A stretch of DNA of 64,000 nt from Porticoccaceae bacterium (lineage in GTDB: Bacteria > Pseudomonadota > Gammaproteobacteria > Pseudomonadales > Porticoccaceae). Numbering within the stretch: position 1 is the stretch's first letter; every line of letters begins with the position of its first letter. The notes beneath the pieces are model-generated. The model was not told the origin of the DNA and did not search any database. It saw nothing but the letters and a program-made list of their open reading frames with translations. The position numbers and the translations under genes were made by a program. Below are positions 18,712 through 27,160 of this stretch, one piece after another. The DNA is taken from assembly GCA_018654575.1 (NCBI GenBank), contig JABILI010000035.1:1-64000 (forward strand). Reading direction: 5' to 3'.

Positions 18712-19256
18712 TGTCCTTCATTCTCGATGCCCTAAAAAAAGCGGAACGAGATCGTTTGCGAGAAGATCCCAAAAATTTGGATGATTTTGTCAGTGCGCAT
18801 TGGGATCCATATGAAAAAGCGCCTTCCATCCTAGCCTCGCGGAATTGGTTACTGGGTTTCCTGATGATAATCATTGTTTTTGGGGTGGGACTATATATGC
18901 AGGGCTGGAAGATTAATGCAGCAACTGATGTTATCTCAGTGGCGGATCTACAGCTCCCGGAATCTGAAGCTTTATTACCTTCTGCAGTTGAGGTCAAACC
19001 TGCACTGGATGCTGAGCTGTCTCTGTCGCCAGCGGCCGAGCAACCCATTACTAATGCTGCCCCATCGGTGCCAGAATTTATTATTGCTGGTCATATGTTT
19101 ATTGCAGAGGGCTCAAATTCCAATAGATTATTTATTGGGCAGAGCAGTTATCGAGAGGGGGACAAGATAACTCAGGAATGGACGTTAGTGTCTATTAAGC
19201 CAGATTATTTTATTATCAGCGCCGGTGAAAGCACAGAAGTATTACCTTATCGTTAG
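18711..19256 (+). CDS. gspB: General secretion protein GspB
   Basis: GspB partners GspA in positioning the secretin. The 181-residue protein starts with the family signature MSFILDALKKAERDR, then has one membrane helix (LLGFLMIIIVFGVGLYMQGW), a Pro/Ala-rich periplasmic linker, and the GspB C-terminal domain (PEFIIAGHMFIAEGS...LFIGQSSYREGD). It is the last gene of the secretion locus, and its final four bases overlap the convergent aceK stop. Confidence 0.92.
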   Translation: MSFILDALKKAERDRLREDPKNLDDFVSAHWDPYEKAPSILASRNWLLGFLMIIIVFGVGLYMQGWKINAATDVISVADLQLPESEALLPSAVEVKPALDAELSLSPAAEQPITNAAPSVPEFIIAGHMFIAEGSNSNRLFIGQSSYREGDKITQEWTLVSIKPDYFIISAGESTEVLPYR

Positions 19257-21022
19257 TCCGTAAAGACTTCTAGTAATGAATCTTTGCCACGATTAAAGCG
19301 TTTGGCGCGTCTATAGGGAAATACGTCAACGACATACCCATCACGTATCTGAGTTTGTAAGTTTTGCCAGAAGCTCATGTCATAGAGATCGCTATGCATC
19401 TCATCAAATATTTTTCTAGCTTTCATATTACCAGAGAAAAAGAGTCTAAATTCTTCTGGAAAAATATCATCAGGGCCCACGGTATACCAGGTACCTGACT
19501 GCATTTCTTCTTGCTCAGTTCTGGGTTCGGGAATTTTGCGAAAGTTACATTTTGTTAGTGTGGCAATTTCGTCATAATCATAGAACACCACTCTACCATG
19601 ACGAGTAACGCCAAAGTTTTTAAGTGGCATGTCGCCGGGGAAAATATTTGCCGCCGCCAATTGTTTAATACAGTTGCCGTATTCTTCCATAGCACTTTGC
19701 ATTTCTTCTTTATTGGCAGTTTCCAAATAGATGTTAAGTGGCGTCATGTAACGCTCTGTATAAAGATGCCTAATCAATAATTTATCACCGCGTATTTCTA
19801 TTTGGGACCCTGCAACGGCCTGTAATTCCTCTACCAGAGCATCTGAAAAACGATTTAAGGGGAAAATTAGGTCGTCAAATTCTTGGGTGTCCGCCATTCG
19901 ACCGATGCGGTCGCTGCGAGACACTAAGCGATATTTTTCTCTCACGATCTGATGTGTTACTTCCTTAGGTGGAGCAAACTTATCTTTTATAATTTTAAAT
20001 ACAATATTGTAAGACGGAAGGGTGAATACAGTCATAACCATGCCTTTAATGCCTGGCGCGATAATGAATTGGTCTTTAGAGGTGTTTAAGTGACCGACCA
20101 ACTGACGATAAAATTCTGTTTTAGCATGTTTAGGGAACCCCATGGCATTATATATTTCATAATCTAGCTTATTCGGCATTAAGCTTTTCAGAAAGTGAGC
20201 ATATTGGTATGGCAGTGGCGCATCGACCATAAAATGATTGTGTGTAAAACTGAATACTACACTGAGTTCGTCTGCAGTAAATAAGGCAGTATCGACATAT
20301 AAGCTACCCTCTTCATTGTTTAGAATGACGAGCACCATAGGGAAAGTGTTATCACCGTCGACTACTCGTCCGACCATATAGGCGGCTTTACCCCGATAGA
20401 ACGTTGATTCTAGAAGATCAAATTTTACAGCGCTATGAGGCCCTTGGATGTTAGGGATAACTTCTTGGCCAAAGACACCCATAATACAATCAAGATCTAG
20501 AGTTAAGTCTTCTTTGGGCAGCGAGAATTCAGACTCTTCAATAATTCGCTGAAAGGTTTCGCGGAAGTCTTCTCCTTCATAGCGCACAAAAATACTGTAC
20601 TCCGCTTCAGGTGCTTCGAGCAACTGCGAAGATAAAACATAGATAATATCGTCGTTAATTTTATCGTGATCATGAATGTCACTAAACACAGAATTAAAGA
20701 AGGTCTCTGCGATCTCAAAGTTAGGAAAATTGAAGACTAGTTGGGTGTAGGCAGTCTTTGCTTCACCCCAAAGTGAGAGATTGGCGATATCTTTATTAGT
20801 CACCATCTCTAAATATTGCACAGTTTGCGTGATTTTATATTTGTACAATTCTAACCGTTCAACATTAGCTTGACGTACTCCGTGCCAGTCGGCTTTCTCA
20901 TAACGTGCTTTGGCGCTCAATGTTGAATTGAGGTAGTCTGCAAAATAGCTACGAAAGCCATTCAAAATGGTTTTCGCCATTCGCCGTGCAGTAGAATTGT
21001 GAATTAAAGGTTGAAGTGCCAT
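19253..21022 (-). CDS. aceK: Isocitrate dehydrogenase kinase/phosphatase
   Basis: AceK reversibly phosphorylates isocitrate dehydrogenase and so steers carbon into the glyoxylate shunt. The 589 residues match the family (about 575-600). The nucleotide-binding loop (APGIKGMVMTVFTLPSYNIVFK, near residue 325), the catalytic core (DMPLKNFGVTRHGRVVFYDY) and the EIATLTKCNFRKIPEPR segment are all present. The gene is alone here; aceA and aceB are not in the window. Its presence implies growth on acetate, fatty acids or similar C2-yielding substrates. Confidence 0.96.
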   Translation of the reverse strand: MALQPLIHNSTARRMAKTILNGFRSYFADYLNSTLSAKARYEKADWHGVRQANVERLELYKYKITQTVQYLEMVTNKDIANLSLWGEAKTAYTQLVFNFPNFEIAETFFNSVFSDIHDHDKINDDIIYVLSSQLLEAPEAEYSIFVRYEGEDFRETFQRIIEESEFSLPKEDLTLDLDCIMGVFGQEVIPNIQGPHSAVKFDLLESTFYRGKAAYMVGRVVDGDNTFPMVLVILNNEEGSLYVDTALFTADELSVVFSFTHNHFMVDAPLPYQYAHFLKSLMPNKLDYEIYNAMGFPKHAKTEFYRQLVGHLNTSKDQFIIAPGIKGMVMTVFTLPSYNIVFKIIKDKFAPPKEVTHQIVREKYRLVSRSDRIGRMADTQEFDDLIFPLNRFSDALVEELQAVAGSQIEIRGDKLLIRHLYTERYMTPLNIYLETANKEEMQSAMEEYGNCIKQLAAANIFPGDMPLKNFGVTRHGRVVFYDYDEIATLTKCNFRKIPEPRTEQEEMQSGTWYTVGPDDIFPEEFRLFFSGNMKARKIFDEMHSDLYDMSFWQNLQTQIRDGYVVDVFPYRRAKRFNRGKDSLLEVFTD

Positions 21023-21042
21023 AAAACGGTTCTCACCGACCC

Positions 21043-21708
21043 TTAGTCGAGCATTTTTTTTAAGTTTTTTAATTGCTGTTGATTATGTTTTTTAGTGGCC
21101 GGTACTTGAGAGACTTCGGGCAATGCTGGGGGTAGATCAACCGCCAGCTTTTCACCCGCTACTATACGGTCACAATACTGTTGGTAGATTTCACTAAATG
21201 CCGGCAGTGCTTTGGTTTCGATAGCATTAGCCAACATATGCCAGCCAGCATCCCGGCCAGCAAGATAAACCGCTGGATGAGACCAAGATTGGTCGGCTTT
21301 TGGGCTGCGCTTATTACACGCTTCTTGATAAGCCTTTCTGGGGGTAGGCAGTCCCGCCGGCATGCCTACATAACGGCAGGCATTGAGCATCTTATGTAAG
21401 GTTGGGAGGTATTCGCTGTCGGCGATAATTTTTTCTGCCGCCGCGCAAATGACATCCGGAGCGAAGTCATTGAGCTTACTCAACCATAATTTTTTGGCGA
21501 GCCCAACAGATTCATTTTTATCACCAAAAGCACTGTAATATTGATTGTGATAATTAGCTCTAAAAAGGGCAAACACCTGATTAATGGCATCAATTAGTTC
21601 TGGGCCAGCAGTGGGTGTGGATTTAGGACGCCCAGCTGCGGTCGGTGAGATCTTCGACGAAGCTGCGATCCCGGATGCGACCTTTTGAATATCCTTGCTG
21701 TTTGCCAT
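21043..21708 (-). CDS. Lambda-P-like replication protein (putative DnaB helicase loader)
   Basis: The 221-residue protein has a probably disordered N-terminus (residues 1-33, Ser/Pro/Thr-rich), then a helical region that fits the lambda replication protein P family: INQVFALFRANYHNQYYSAF, LAKKLWLSKLNDFAPDVICA, YLPTLHKMLNACR. The C-terminus is basic. Lambda P captures DnaB and loads it at the origin; chromosomal homologues are poorly studied. The start lies 86 bases inside the upstream DnaT-repeat gene in another frame, an unusually long overlap; no other ATG precedes the conserved region. No phage genes are adjacent, so this looks like a resident chromosomal gene. Confidence 0.7.
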   Translation of the reverse strand: MANSKDIQKVASGIAASSKISPTAAGRPKSTPTAGPELIDAINQVFALFRANYHNQYYSAFGDKNESVGLAKKLWLSKLNDFAPDVICAAAEKIIADSEYLPTLHKMLNACRYVGMPAGLPTPRKAYQEACNKRSPKADQSWSHPAVYLAGRDAGWHMLANAIETKALPAFSEIYQQYCDRIVAGEKLAVDLPPALPEVSQVPATKKHNQQQLKNLKKMLD

Positions 21709-22744
21709 TTGAAGTTTCCGTTAACAATTTACTTTGATGCGCCCATTGACGCTTCACATATTGTAAAAATTTAGTGCTCCAGGAGCATTGAGGCGTTCCA
21801 TTTTCTTGCCAGTATAAAACAAACTCGGGGATTATTTTTTCGGCAAATGGACGCTCTATATTTGCCATTTGCAAGACATCATACACTGCTTCTTTAGGTT
21901 TCCACTGCGCTGTGATTAGTCGTGGCATTGAGTCTTGTTCCATCATGCCATTAAAAAATTGCCATTGACGTCTGATATGCTGGATAAATTTTGAATCCCA
22001 GGTGCTTGATAGATCCCCTCGATCTCGCCAATAGAGAATAAATTCTGGGATGGCGTCTTCAATAAAGTTAGTGTTAATGCCGCCTTTAGTCACTAAGATA
22101 TCAAGTGCATCCGCCGAAGGTCGCCACTCCCCAGTCACTGATATTTCTTTTCGCCGCCGATTTTGAGTTGTTTCAGCTTGCTGCCATTGGCGCCAAACTT
22201 CTTTAATATATTTTGATTCCCAACTGTGTCGGGGCACATTGCGTTCGCGCCAGTAAGCGACAAATTGTGGTATTTGCTGTTGAGCAAATTCTCGAGTCAC
22301 ACCGAGTTGCGCGAGTTGCCGCAGCGCATCTTCGCTCGGCTGCCAGCTACCACCGATGGTTTTTGCTGAATGAGGATTGCTTGTTGTCGGCGCGAGCGCA
22401 ATGTTAGTAGACCTATCGGTCATCCCAGGCGATACGGCATTGGAATTTTCGTTAAAGGCAAACCGGAAATCATGGTGGGCGGTAAAAGGACCTCCACCAA
22501 TTAATAATAACCCTTTCTCATGTAGGCTTGCCGATAATCGACGAAAGTCATCTTGACCCCAGAAGGGTGCCAGCTCGAGAAGTTTATCGGAGGGCAATGT
22601 AATCCAGTCAAAACCGCTGCTGCTGACGGGGCTGCCATGGCTGATGCACTCCTGCAGAAGTTGCAGCAATACGGTCTCCTCTAGGCCAATGGTTGCGGCC
22701 AAGGTTGGAGAAATAACAATAGCTTTTTCAGGAATTAACGACAT
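21623..22744 (-). CDS. Protein with three DnaT-like DNA-binding repeats (putative replication-restart factor)
   Basis: The 373-residue protein has an N-terminal region that may be winged-helix (residues 1-97), then three copies of a roughly 57-residue repeat at about 132-188, 205-262 and 279-335. Each repeat reads W-x-P-x-x-x-x...F-x-x-x-x-I-P-x-F-x-x-Y-W-x-x-x...W-x-x-K-[YF]-I/L-x-x-[VI]-x-R-Q-W. This resembles the C-terminal ssDNA-binding domain of the primosomal protein DnaT, which has a single copy in E. coli. Basic residues in the repeats fit DNA binding. It overlaps and precedes the lambda-P-like gene and is divergent from radA. Replication restart is inferred, not shown. Confidence 0.7.
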   Translation of the reverse strand: MSLIPEKAIVISPTLAATIGLEETVLLQLLQECISHGSPVSSSGFDWITLPSDKLLELAPFWGQDDFRRLSASLHEKGLLLIGGGPFTAHHDFRFAFNENSNAVSPGMTDRSTNIALAPTTSNPHSAKTIGGSWQPSEDALRQLAQLGVTREFAQQQIPQFVAYWRERNVPRHSWESKYIKEVWRQWQQAETTQNRRRKEISVTGEWRPSADALDILVTKGGINTNFIEDAIPEFILYWRDRGDLSSTWDSKFIQHIRRQWQFFNGMMEQDSMPRLITAQWKPKEAVYDVLQMANIERPFAEKIIPEFVLYWQENGTPQCSWSTKFLQYVKRQWAHQSKLLTETSNGKQQGYSKGRIRDRSFVEDLTDRSWAS

Positions 22745-22870
22745 CTTATTACTCTATCAGAAAGCCACTGCTTGGACGAGATAAAGATGGGGACAGTTAT
22801 GCTGTATTTTTATTCCGGGATCATTGGGCCACTATCGGGCACTCGGAAATATTATTTTGAACGGTAATAG

Positions 22871-22890
22871 TACTGTACATAACACCAGTA
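22871..22890. promoter_or_regulatory. Candidate LexA (SOS) box upstream of radA
   Basis: TACTGTACATAACACCAGTA matches the E. coli consensus TACTGTATATATATACAGTA at 15 of 20 positions. The outer TACTG and CAGTA arms are perfect inverted halves, though the right arm reads CCAG rather than ACAG. It lies about 40 bases upstream of the radA start and about 125 bases from the divergent DnaT-repeat gene. It is a single sequence match without a confirmed promoter. Confidence 0.4.
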
Positions 22891-22930
22891 ATAGGCTTAA
22901 ATAACCCTTAGTAGATGCAGGAGATGTTCG

Positions 22931-24298
22931 GTGGTCAGCAAAACCAAAACAGCGTATGTATGTAATGATTGCGGTGCAGATTATCGCAAATGGCAGGGTC
23001 AGTGCTCTGAGTGTAATGCTTGGAATACGCTCTCTGAGGTGCGATTAGGTAGTCCGGCTCGAGCGGGCAAAGTCTTGCGCCCCGGTTTTGCTGGTGTCGT
23101 TGATAGTGCGGTAAAAACACTTGCAGATATCGCTCTTGATGAAATCCCCCGCATAAGTTCGGGCGCCGGTGAATTAGACTTAGTACTAGGCGGAGGTTTT
23201 GTGCCTGGTTCCTGTGTATTACTGGGTGGCGAGCCTGGAGCTGGTAAAAGTACGGTGCTGTTGCAAACATTGTGTGCCATGGCTGAGAGCAATAGCGCAC
23301 TCTATGTTACTGGTGAAGAATCCCCCCAGCAGGTTGCGATGCGCGCCAACCGTCTTGGACTACCCACGGAAAAACTTGAAATAATGGCAGAGACCTCAGT
23401 TGAAACTGTCTGTGCTATTGCTGAGAAAAAGCGGCCAAAAATACTCGTCGTAGATTCTATTCAAGTCATGCATATTGAGGAAGTGTCCTCTGCTCCAGGG
23501 AGTGTTTCCCAGGTGAGAGAGAGTGCTGCAATGTTAGTGCGTTTTGCCAAGCAGACGGGAACAGTGCTGATCTTAGTGGGTCATGTAACCAAAGATGGAT
23601 CATTGGCAGGCCCAAAGGTTCTTGAGCATATGATAGATTGTTCTTTGATGCTGGAGGGCTCAAGTGATAGCCACTTTAGAACACTGCGTAGCAATAAAAA
23701 TCGGTTTGGTGCGGTCAATGAGTTAGGCGTTTTCGCCATGACTGATAAAGGCTTACGTGAGGTGCCCAATCCATCTGCCATATTTTTACAGCGTGGCGAG
23801 GAGGTTTCTTCGGGTAGTGTGGTAATGGTGGTATGGGAGGGTACGCGGCCGTTACTGGTTGAATTACAGGCCTTGGTCGACGATAGCCATTTAGGTAATC
23901 CGCGCCGCGTAACCGTTGGTTTGGATCATAATCGTTTGTCGATGTTGCTAGCCGTTTTACATAGACATGGTGGCATTATGGTGGGTGATCAAGATGTGTT
24001 TGTTAATGTGGTTGGCGGTGTGAAGGTTCTAGAGACCAGTGCCGACTTGGCATTAATTTTATCGGTTATGTCCAGCTTCCGTGATAGCCCGCTACCTAAA
24101 GACTTGGTTGTGTTTGGAGAGGTTGGCTTGTCCGGTGAAATTCGGCCGGTGGCTAATGGTCAGGAGCGACTGAGGGAGGCGGCTAAGCACGGTTTTACCC
24201 GAGCGATTGTTCCGGCAGGGAATATGCCCAAGCAGCCGATTAAAGGGATGAAGGTTATTTCAGTTCGCAAGATCACAGAGGCCTTAGAGGCACTTTAG
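22931..24298 (+). CDS. radA: DNA repair protein RadA
   Basis: RadA is a DnaB-like hexameric helicase that extends strand exchange during recombinational repair. The 455 residues include the C4 zinc finger (cysteines 11, 14, 25, 28 in CNDCG...CSEC), the RecA-like ATPase with Walker A GGEPGAGKST, the RadA-specific NKNRFGAVNELG motif, and the C-terminal Lon-like domain (LVVFGEVGLSGEIRPV). The start codon is GTG at 22931 by the track; GGAG lies about eight bases upstream. It is transcribed away from the DnaT-repeat/lambda-P-like pair. Confidence 0.96.
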   Translation: MVSKTKTAYVCNDCGADYRKWQGQCSECNAWNTLSEVRLGSPARAGKVLRPGFAGVVDSAVKTLADIALDEIPRISSGAGELDLVLGGGFVPGSCVLLGGEPGAGKSTVLLQTLCAMAESNSALYVTGEESPQQVAMRANRLGLPTEKLEIMAETSVETVCAIAEKKRPKILVVDSIQVMHIEEVSSAPGSVSQVRESAAMLVRFAKQTGTVLILVGHVTKDGSLAGPKVLEHMIDCSLMLEGSSDSHFRTLRSNKNRFGAVNELGVFAMTDKGLREVPNPSAIFLQRGEEVSSGSVVMVVWEGTRPLLVELQALVDDSHLGNPRRVTVGLDHNRLSMLLAVLHRHGGIMVGDQDVFVNVVGGVKVLETSADLALILSVMSSFRDSPLPKDLVVFGEVGLSGEIRPVANGQERLREAAKHGFTRAIVPAGNMPKQPIKGMKVISVRKITEALEAL

Positions 24299-24301
24299 AC
24301 G

Positions 24302-24586
24302 CTACGCTGTGGTCAAGATGGAGATATGCTCCGGCTCTTTCAGAAGCGGTTGTATTTGTGTCAGAGCTGCACGCCTTTCGTTAGAATGATACCAAGCCTT
24401 CCAGTCCGCCAAACATTCCATTTGAATGAGCGTATAACGTATTTTAGTATCTTTTAAATCCTTGAAAGCCTTGCTGGAAATAAAACCCTGAGCGGGAACG
24501 GCGGCCTGAATAATTTTCCTTGAAAACTCTTCATAAGTCGCCTCCATTTCCGATGCTAATGTTCGTTTTATCAAGACCGCCAGCAT
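24302..24586 (-). CDS. Small ABM-type (ferredoxin-like) protein
   Basis: This 94-residue soluble protein has the pattern of the antibiotic biosynthesis monooxygenase / dimeric alpha-beta-barrel fold: MLAVLIKRTLASEMEATYEEF, QGFISSKAFKDLKD, YTLIQMECLADWKAWYHSNER. Members range from monooxygenases to haem-degrading and structural proteins, and no catalytic residues point to one. It converges with radA, whose stop is three bases away, and has its back to the cobalamin riboswitch. Confidence 0.6.
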   Translation of the reverse strand: MLAVLIKRTLASEMEATYEEFSRKIIQAAVPAQGFISSKAFKDLKDTKIRYTLIQMECLADWKAWYHSNERRAALTQIQPLLKEPEHISILTTA

Positions 24587-24740
24587 TTTTGACTCCTTCT
24601 CTACAGACCCAGGGGAGCATCATGCTTAAAGCTACTTTATTAGTAAAGGTGTTTGACATCGGAACCTCTCAAGCGTAAATTGCCAGTTCTTGCTTCGGCA
24701 ACAGGTTCTCAATGTTCGAATATCTTTTTTTGATGTTTTA

Positions 24741-24940
24741 GCTGAGAGTTAAACGGGAAATCGGTGCGTTACAACGACAATGGTCGACGCTATTCCGATA
24801 CTGCCCCCGCAACGGTAAATAAGAATATTTGATGGAAGTACCACTGTGCGATTGCATGGGAAGGTTATCAAATAGAGCGCTAGCTCACTTATGAGTCCGG
24901 AGACCGGCCTGTCGCTACGCAAATACCGCGGGGTGCGGTC
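24741..24940 (+). ncRNA. Cobalamin (AdoCbl-type) riboswitch upstream of btuB
   Basis: The conserved blocks appear in order: CGGGAAATCGGTGCG-like P2/P3 start, CTGCCCCCGCAACGGTAA (L5 region), a CCACTG ... ATGGGAAGG core, and AGTCCGGAGACCGGCC, the B12 box. Downstream, ACCGC-GGGGT-GCGGT (24925-24939) forms a hairpin whose GGGG loop can pair with CCCC of L5, as expected for the L5-L13 kissing loop. It controls btuB and probably the whole uptake unit. No U-tract follows P13, so control of translation is more likely than termination; CCTCTG at 24965-24970 could pair with the btuB Shine-Dalgarno CAGAGG at 25017-25022. Confidence 0.93.
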
Positions 24941-25027
24941 TTGTGCTGATTGACAGTTTCTGTCCCTCTGCTTTACGCCCCGTATATTTAAAATCTATAC
25001 GCTCGGGTGAGAGTGTCAGAGGAAATC

Positions 25028-26941
25028 ATGAGAAAAACATCCTTTTTATCTTTAGCACTAACGTTGTCCGCTACATCATTACAGGCGCAGACTGTTGTCG
25101 CCGATACAGAAATTCAGGAAGTGCTGGTAAGTGCTTCACTTGTTCCTATTACAGTGAGTCGGTCTGCTAACGCTATTACCGTTATTGATAGAGAGCAGAT
25201 AAAAAATCGTGCGGCTCTAAGTGTTAGCGAGCTTCTTCGTGATGTTCCCGGGTTTGCTGTTAGTCGCAGCGGTGTCCAGGGTTCACAAACTCAGATTCGT
25301 GTTCGGGGAGCAGAGGCTAACCATTTACTCGTTATGATTGATGGGGTTGAAGCCAATGACCCATCTCAGAGCGATGAGCTTAACTGGGGCACTTTGGTTA
25401 CTGATGATATTGAACGTATCGAAGTTATTCGTGGCCCGCAAAGTTCGTTGCGCGGCAGTGATGCGATCTCTGGTGTGGTGAATATTATTACTCGCAATGC
25501 CGATCAACCTTTCAGTGCCAAGGTATTTACCGAAGTGGGTAGTTTTTCGACTCAGCGTAATGGTTTTAGTGTTGGGCACAAGCGTGGTGATTTTGATATC
25601 CGGTTAGGAGTTAGCGACACGGAAACTGACGGCGCTAACATTTCACGATCTGGTGATGAGAAAGATGGGTATGAAAATACCAGTATCAATTTAAAATCTG
25701 GTTTTAAGGTGAGTGACGAATTAGAGTTTTCATTTGCGGCTCGGCAGTCTGATGGTATGAATGAATTCGATGCCGACAATGACTTCGATGGTTTTGTTGA
25801 AGATCAGGATCGCGTTTCTGAATTCCGTAATCGCACTATGAGAGTGCAGGGCGACTATATGTCTGCTGACGGCAATTGGCAGCATAAACTTCTGATAGCA
25901 CAATCAAACAATGATAATGAAGCCTTTGCTGATGGTGTTTTAGGCAACCGTACTGCCTCGACCAAAGATCAGTATCAATATATTGGGTCCATGTTTTGGG
26001 ATGGATCAACGCAAAGACTGTCTTTCTTGGCGGAGCTTGAAGAGGAGGACTTCAAGCAAAGAGGCTCTCTCAATTGGGGTCTAGATCCAAATCAAGATCG
26101 CGAGCGTGATACCAATAGCTTTGCGATCGAGTATCGCACTGATATTTCCGAAAACCTAACCTTAGCTGCTAGTGGCCGGTATGATGATAATTCTGAATTT
26201 GAAAGTACTAACACTTATAGGGTAGAAGCGGTTTATCAGTTGAGTGATAGCGCTCGTCTGCGTAGTGCCTATGGCACAGCTGTTAAGAATCCGACTTTTT
26301 CTGAGCGCTTTGGTTTTTATACCAACTTTATTGGGAACCCTAATCTTGAGCCTGAAGAGTCCACTAGCCGGGAGTTGGGTATAGACAAGCAACTGGGCCA
26401 GCTAAGCTTATCCGTCACACTATTTGATTCAAAGTTAGACAATGAAATTGATGGCTTCGTCTATGACCCCGTTACTTTTGGTCATACCGCAGGTAATAAA
26501 GAAGGGACCAGTAGGCGACAGGGCGCAGAGCTAACGGCAATGGGTTCGCTGGGGAGTAATCTATCTCTTAATGCGGCCTACACCCTCACTGATTCAGTCG
26601 AATCAGATGGCGCCGGCGGCTATAGAGATGAGGTGCGTCGTGCTCGTCATACAGCTAGCCTGAACTTGGCTTGGCAGGTCATGGATAATCTTCACATCAA
26701 TACTAATGCCCAGTATAACGGCAGTCAGGCTGATGTATTCTTCCCGCCTTGGCCCACACCTTCGGAGACAGTTACTCTTAATAACTATACCTTATTAAAT
26801 GTGAGCGCTCACTTCGATGCGACAGAAAGCTTGACTATTTATCTGCGACTGGACAATTTACTTGATGATAATTACGAAGAAGTGTTTGGCTATCAGACGT
26901 TGGGTTTCGGTGCTAGTTTAGGGTTACACTATAGCTTGTAG
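25028..26941 (+). CDS. btuB: TonB-dependent vitamin B12 receptor BtuB
   Basis: BtuB is the outer-membrane receptor for cobalamin, energised by TonB. The 637 residues include a signal peptide (KTSFLSLALTLSATSLQAQ), a TonB-box-like EIQEVLVSAS, the plug domain (VSELLRDVPGFAV...QIRVRGAEANHLLVMIDG...IERIEVIRGPQSSLRGSDAI) and a 22-strand-type barrel ending in an aromatic-rich LGFGASLGLHYSL. The start at 25028 has AGAGGA just upstream; the track start at 25007 would add seven residues before the signal peptide. Specificity for B12 is supported by the upstream riboswitch and by cobO-btuCDF downstream. Confidence 0.95.
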   Translation: MRKTSFLSLALTLSATSLQAQTVVADTEIQEVLVSASLVPITVSRSANAITVIDREQIKNRAALSVSELLRDVPGFAVSRSGVQGSQTQIRVRGAEANHLLVMIDGVEANDPSQSDELNWGTLVTDDIERIEVIRGPQSSLRGSDAISGVVNIITRNADQPFSAKVFTEVGSFSTQRNGFSVGHKRGDFDIRLGVSDTETDGANISRSGDEKDGYENTSINLKSGFKVSDELEFSFAARQSDGMNEFDADNDFDGFVEDQDRVSEFRNRTMRVQGDYMSADGNWQHKLLIAQSNNDNEAFADGVLGNRTASTKDQYQYIGSMFWDGSTQRLSFLAELEEEDFKQRGSLNWGLDPNQDRERDTNSFAIEYRTDISENLTLAASGRYDDNSEFESTNTYRVEAVYQLSDSARLRSAYGTAVKNPTFSERFGFYTNFIGNPNLEPEESTSRELGIDKQLGQLSLSVTLFDSKLDNEIDGFVYDPVTFGHTAGNKEGTSRRQGAELTAMGSLGSNLSLNAAYTLTDSVESDGAGGYRDEVRRARHTASLNLAWQVMDNLHINTNAQYNGSQADVFFPPWPTPSETVTLNNYTLLNVSAHFDATESLTIYLRLDNLLDDNYEEVFGYQTLGFGASLGLHYSL

Positions 26942-26955
26942 CAGAGATCTATTGA

Positions 26956-27148
26956 ATGAGCAATACAACTAAATTAGAGACAAAACGGGTGTTTCTCTCT
27001 TGGAGTAGCGGGAAAGACTCGACTTGGACTCTATATCAGTTGCAACAGTGCGTTTAATCGCTCCGCCATTCACGGTGTCCGACAACAGCTTTTGCGCCTT
27101 CAGGATAAGGCTACTGGATTACCCTCAGCAATTCAATTTAATGCCTAA
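26956..27148 (+). pseudogene. Remnant of an ATP-pyrophosphatase (Dph6-like / adenine nucleotide alpha hydrolase) gene
   Basis: An ATG at 26956 opens 33 codons, MSNTTKLETKRVFLSWSSGKDSTWTLYQLQQCV, then a stop at 27055-27057. The SWSSGKDS motif is the PP-loop of the family that often lies beside btuB/cobO. In a different frame, 27065-27148 encodes AIHGVRQQLLRLQDKATGLP, which matches the next conserved block of the same family (..MHGVRRxLLxxQAxALGLP), then a stop. The rest of the expected roughly 220 residues is absent. This implies an internal deletion, a frameshift and loss of the 3' part. It is absent from the ORF track. Confidence 0.75.
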
Positions 27149-27160
27149 GGTCTAAAAGAT

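Noticed and set aside
18617-19048. 143-codon minus-strand ORF
   Set aside because: It is antisense to gspA/gspB, both of which match family signatures across this stretch.
24622-24678. 18-codon ORF (MLKATLLVKVFDIGTSQA) with GGGGAG upstream, before the riboswitch
   Set aside because: It is too short to judge, lies ahead of the riboswitch rather than inside the leader, and matches no known leader peptide.
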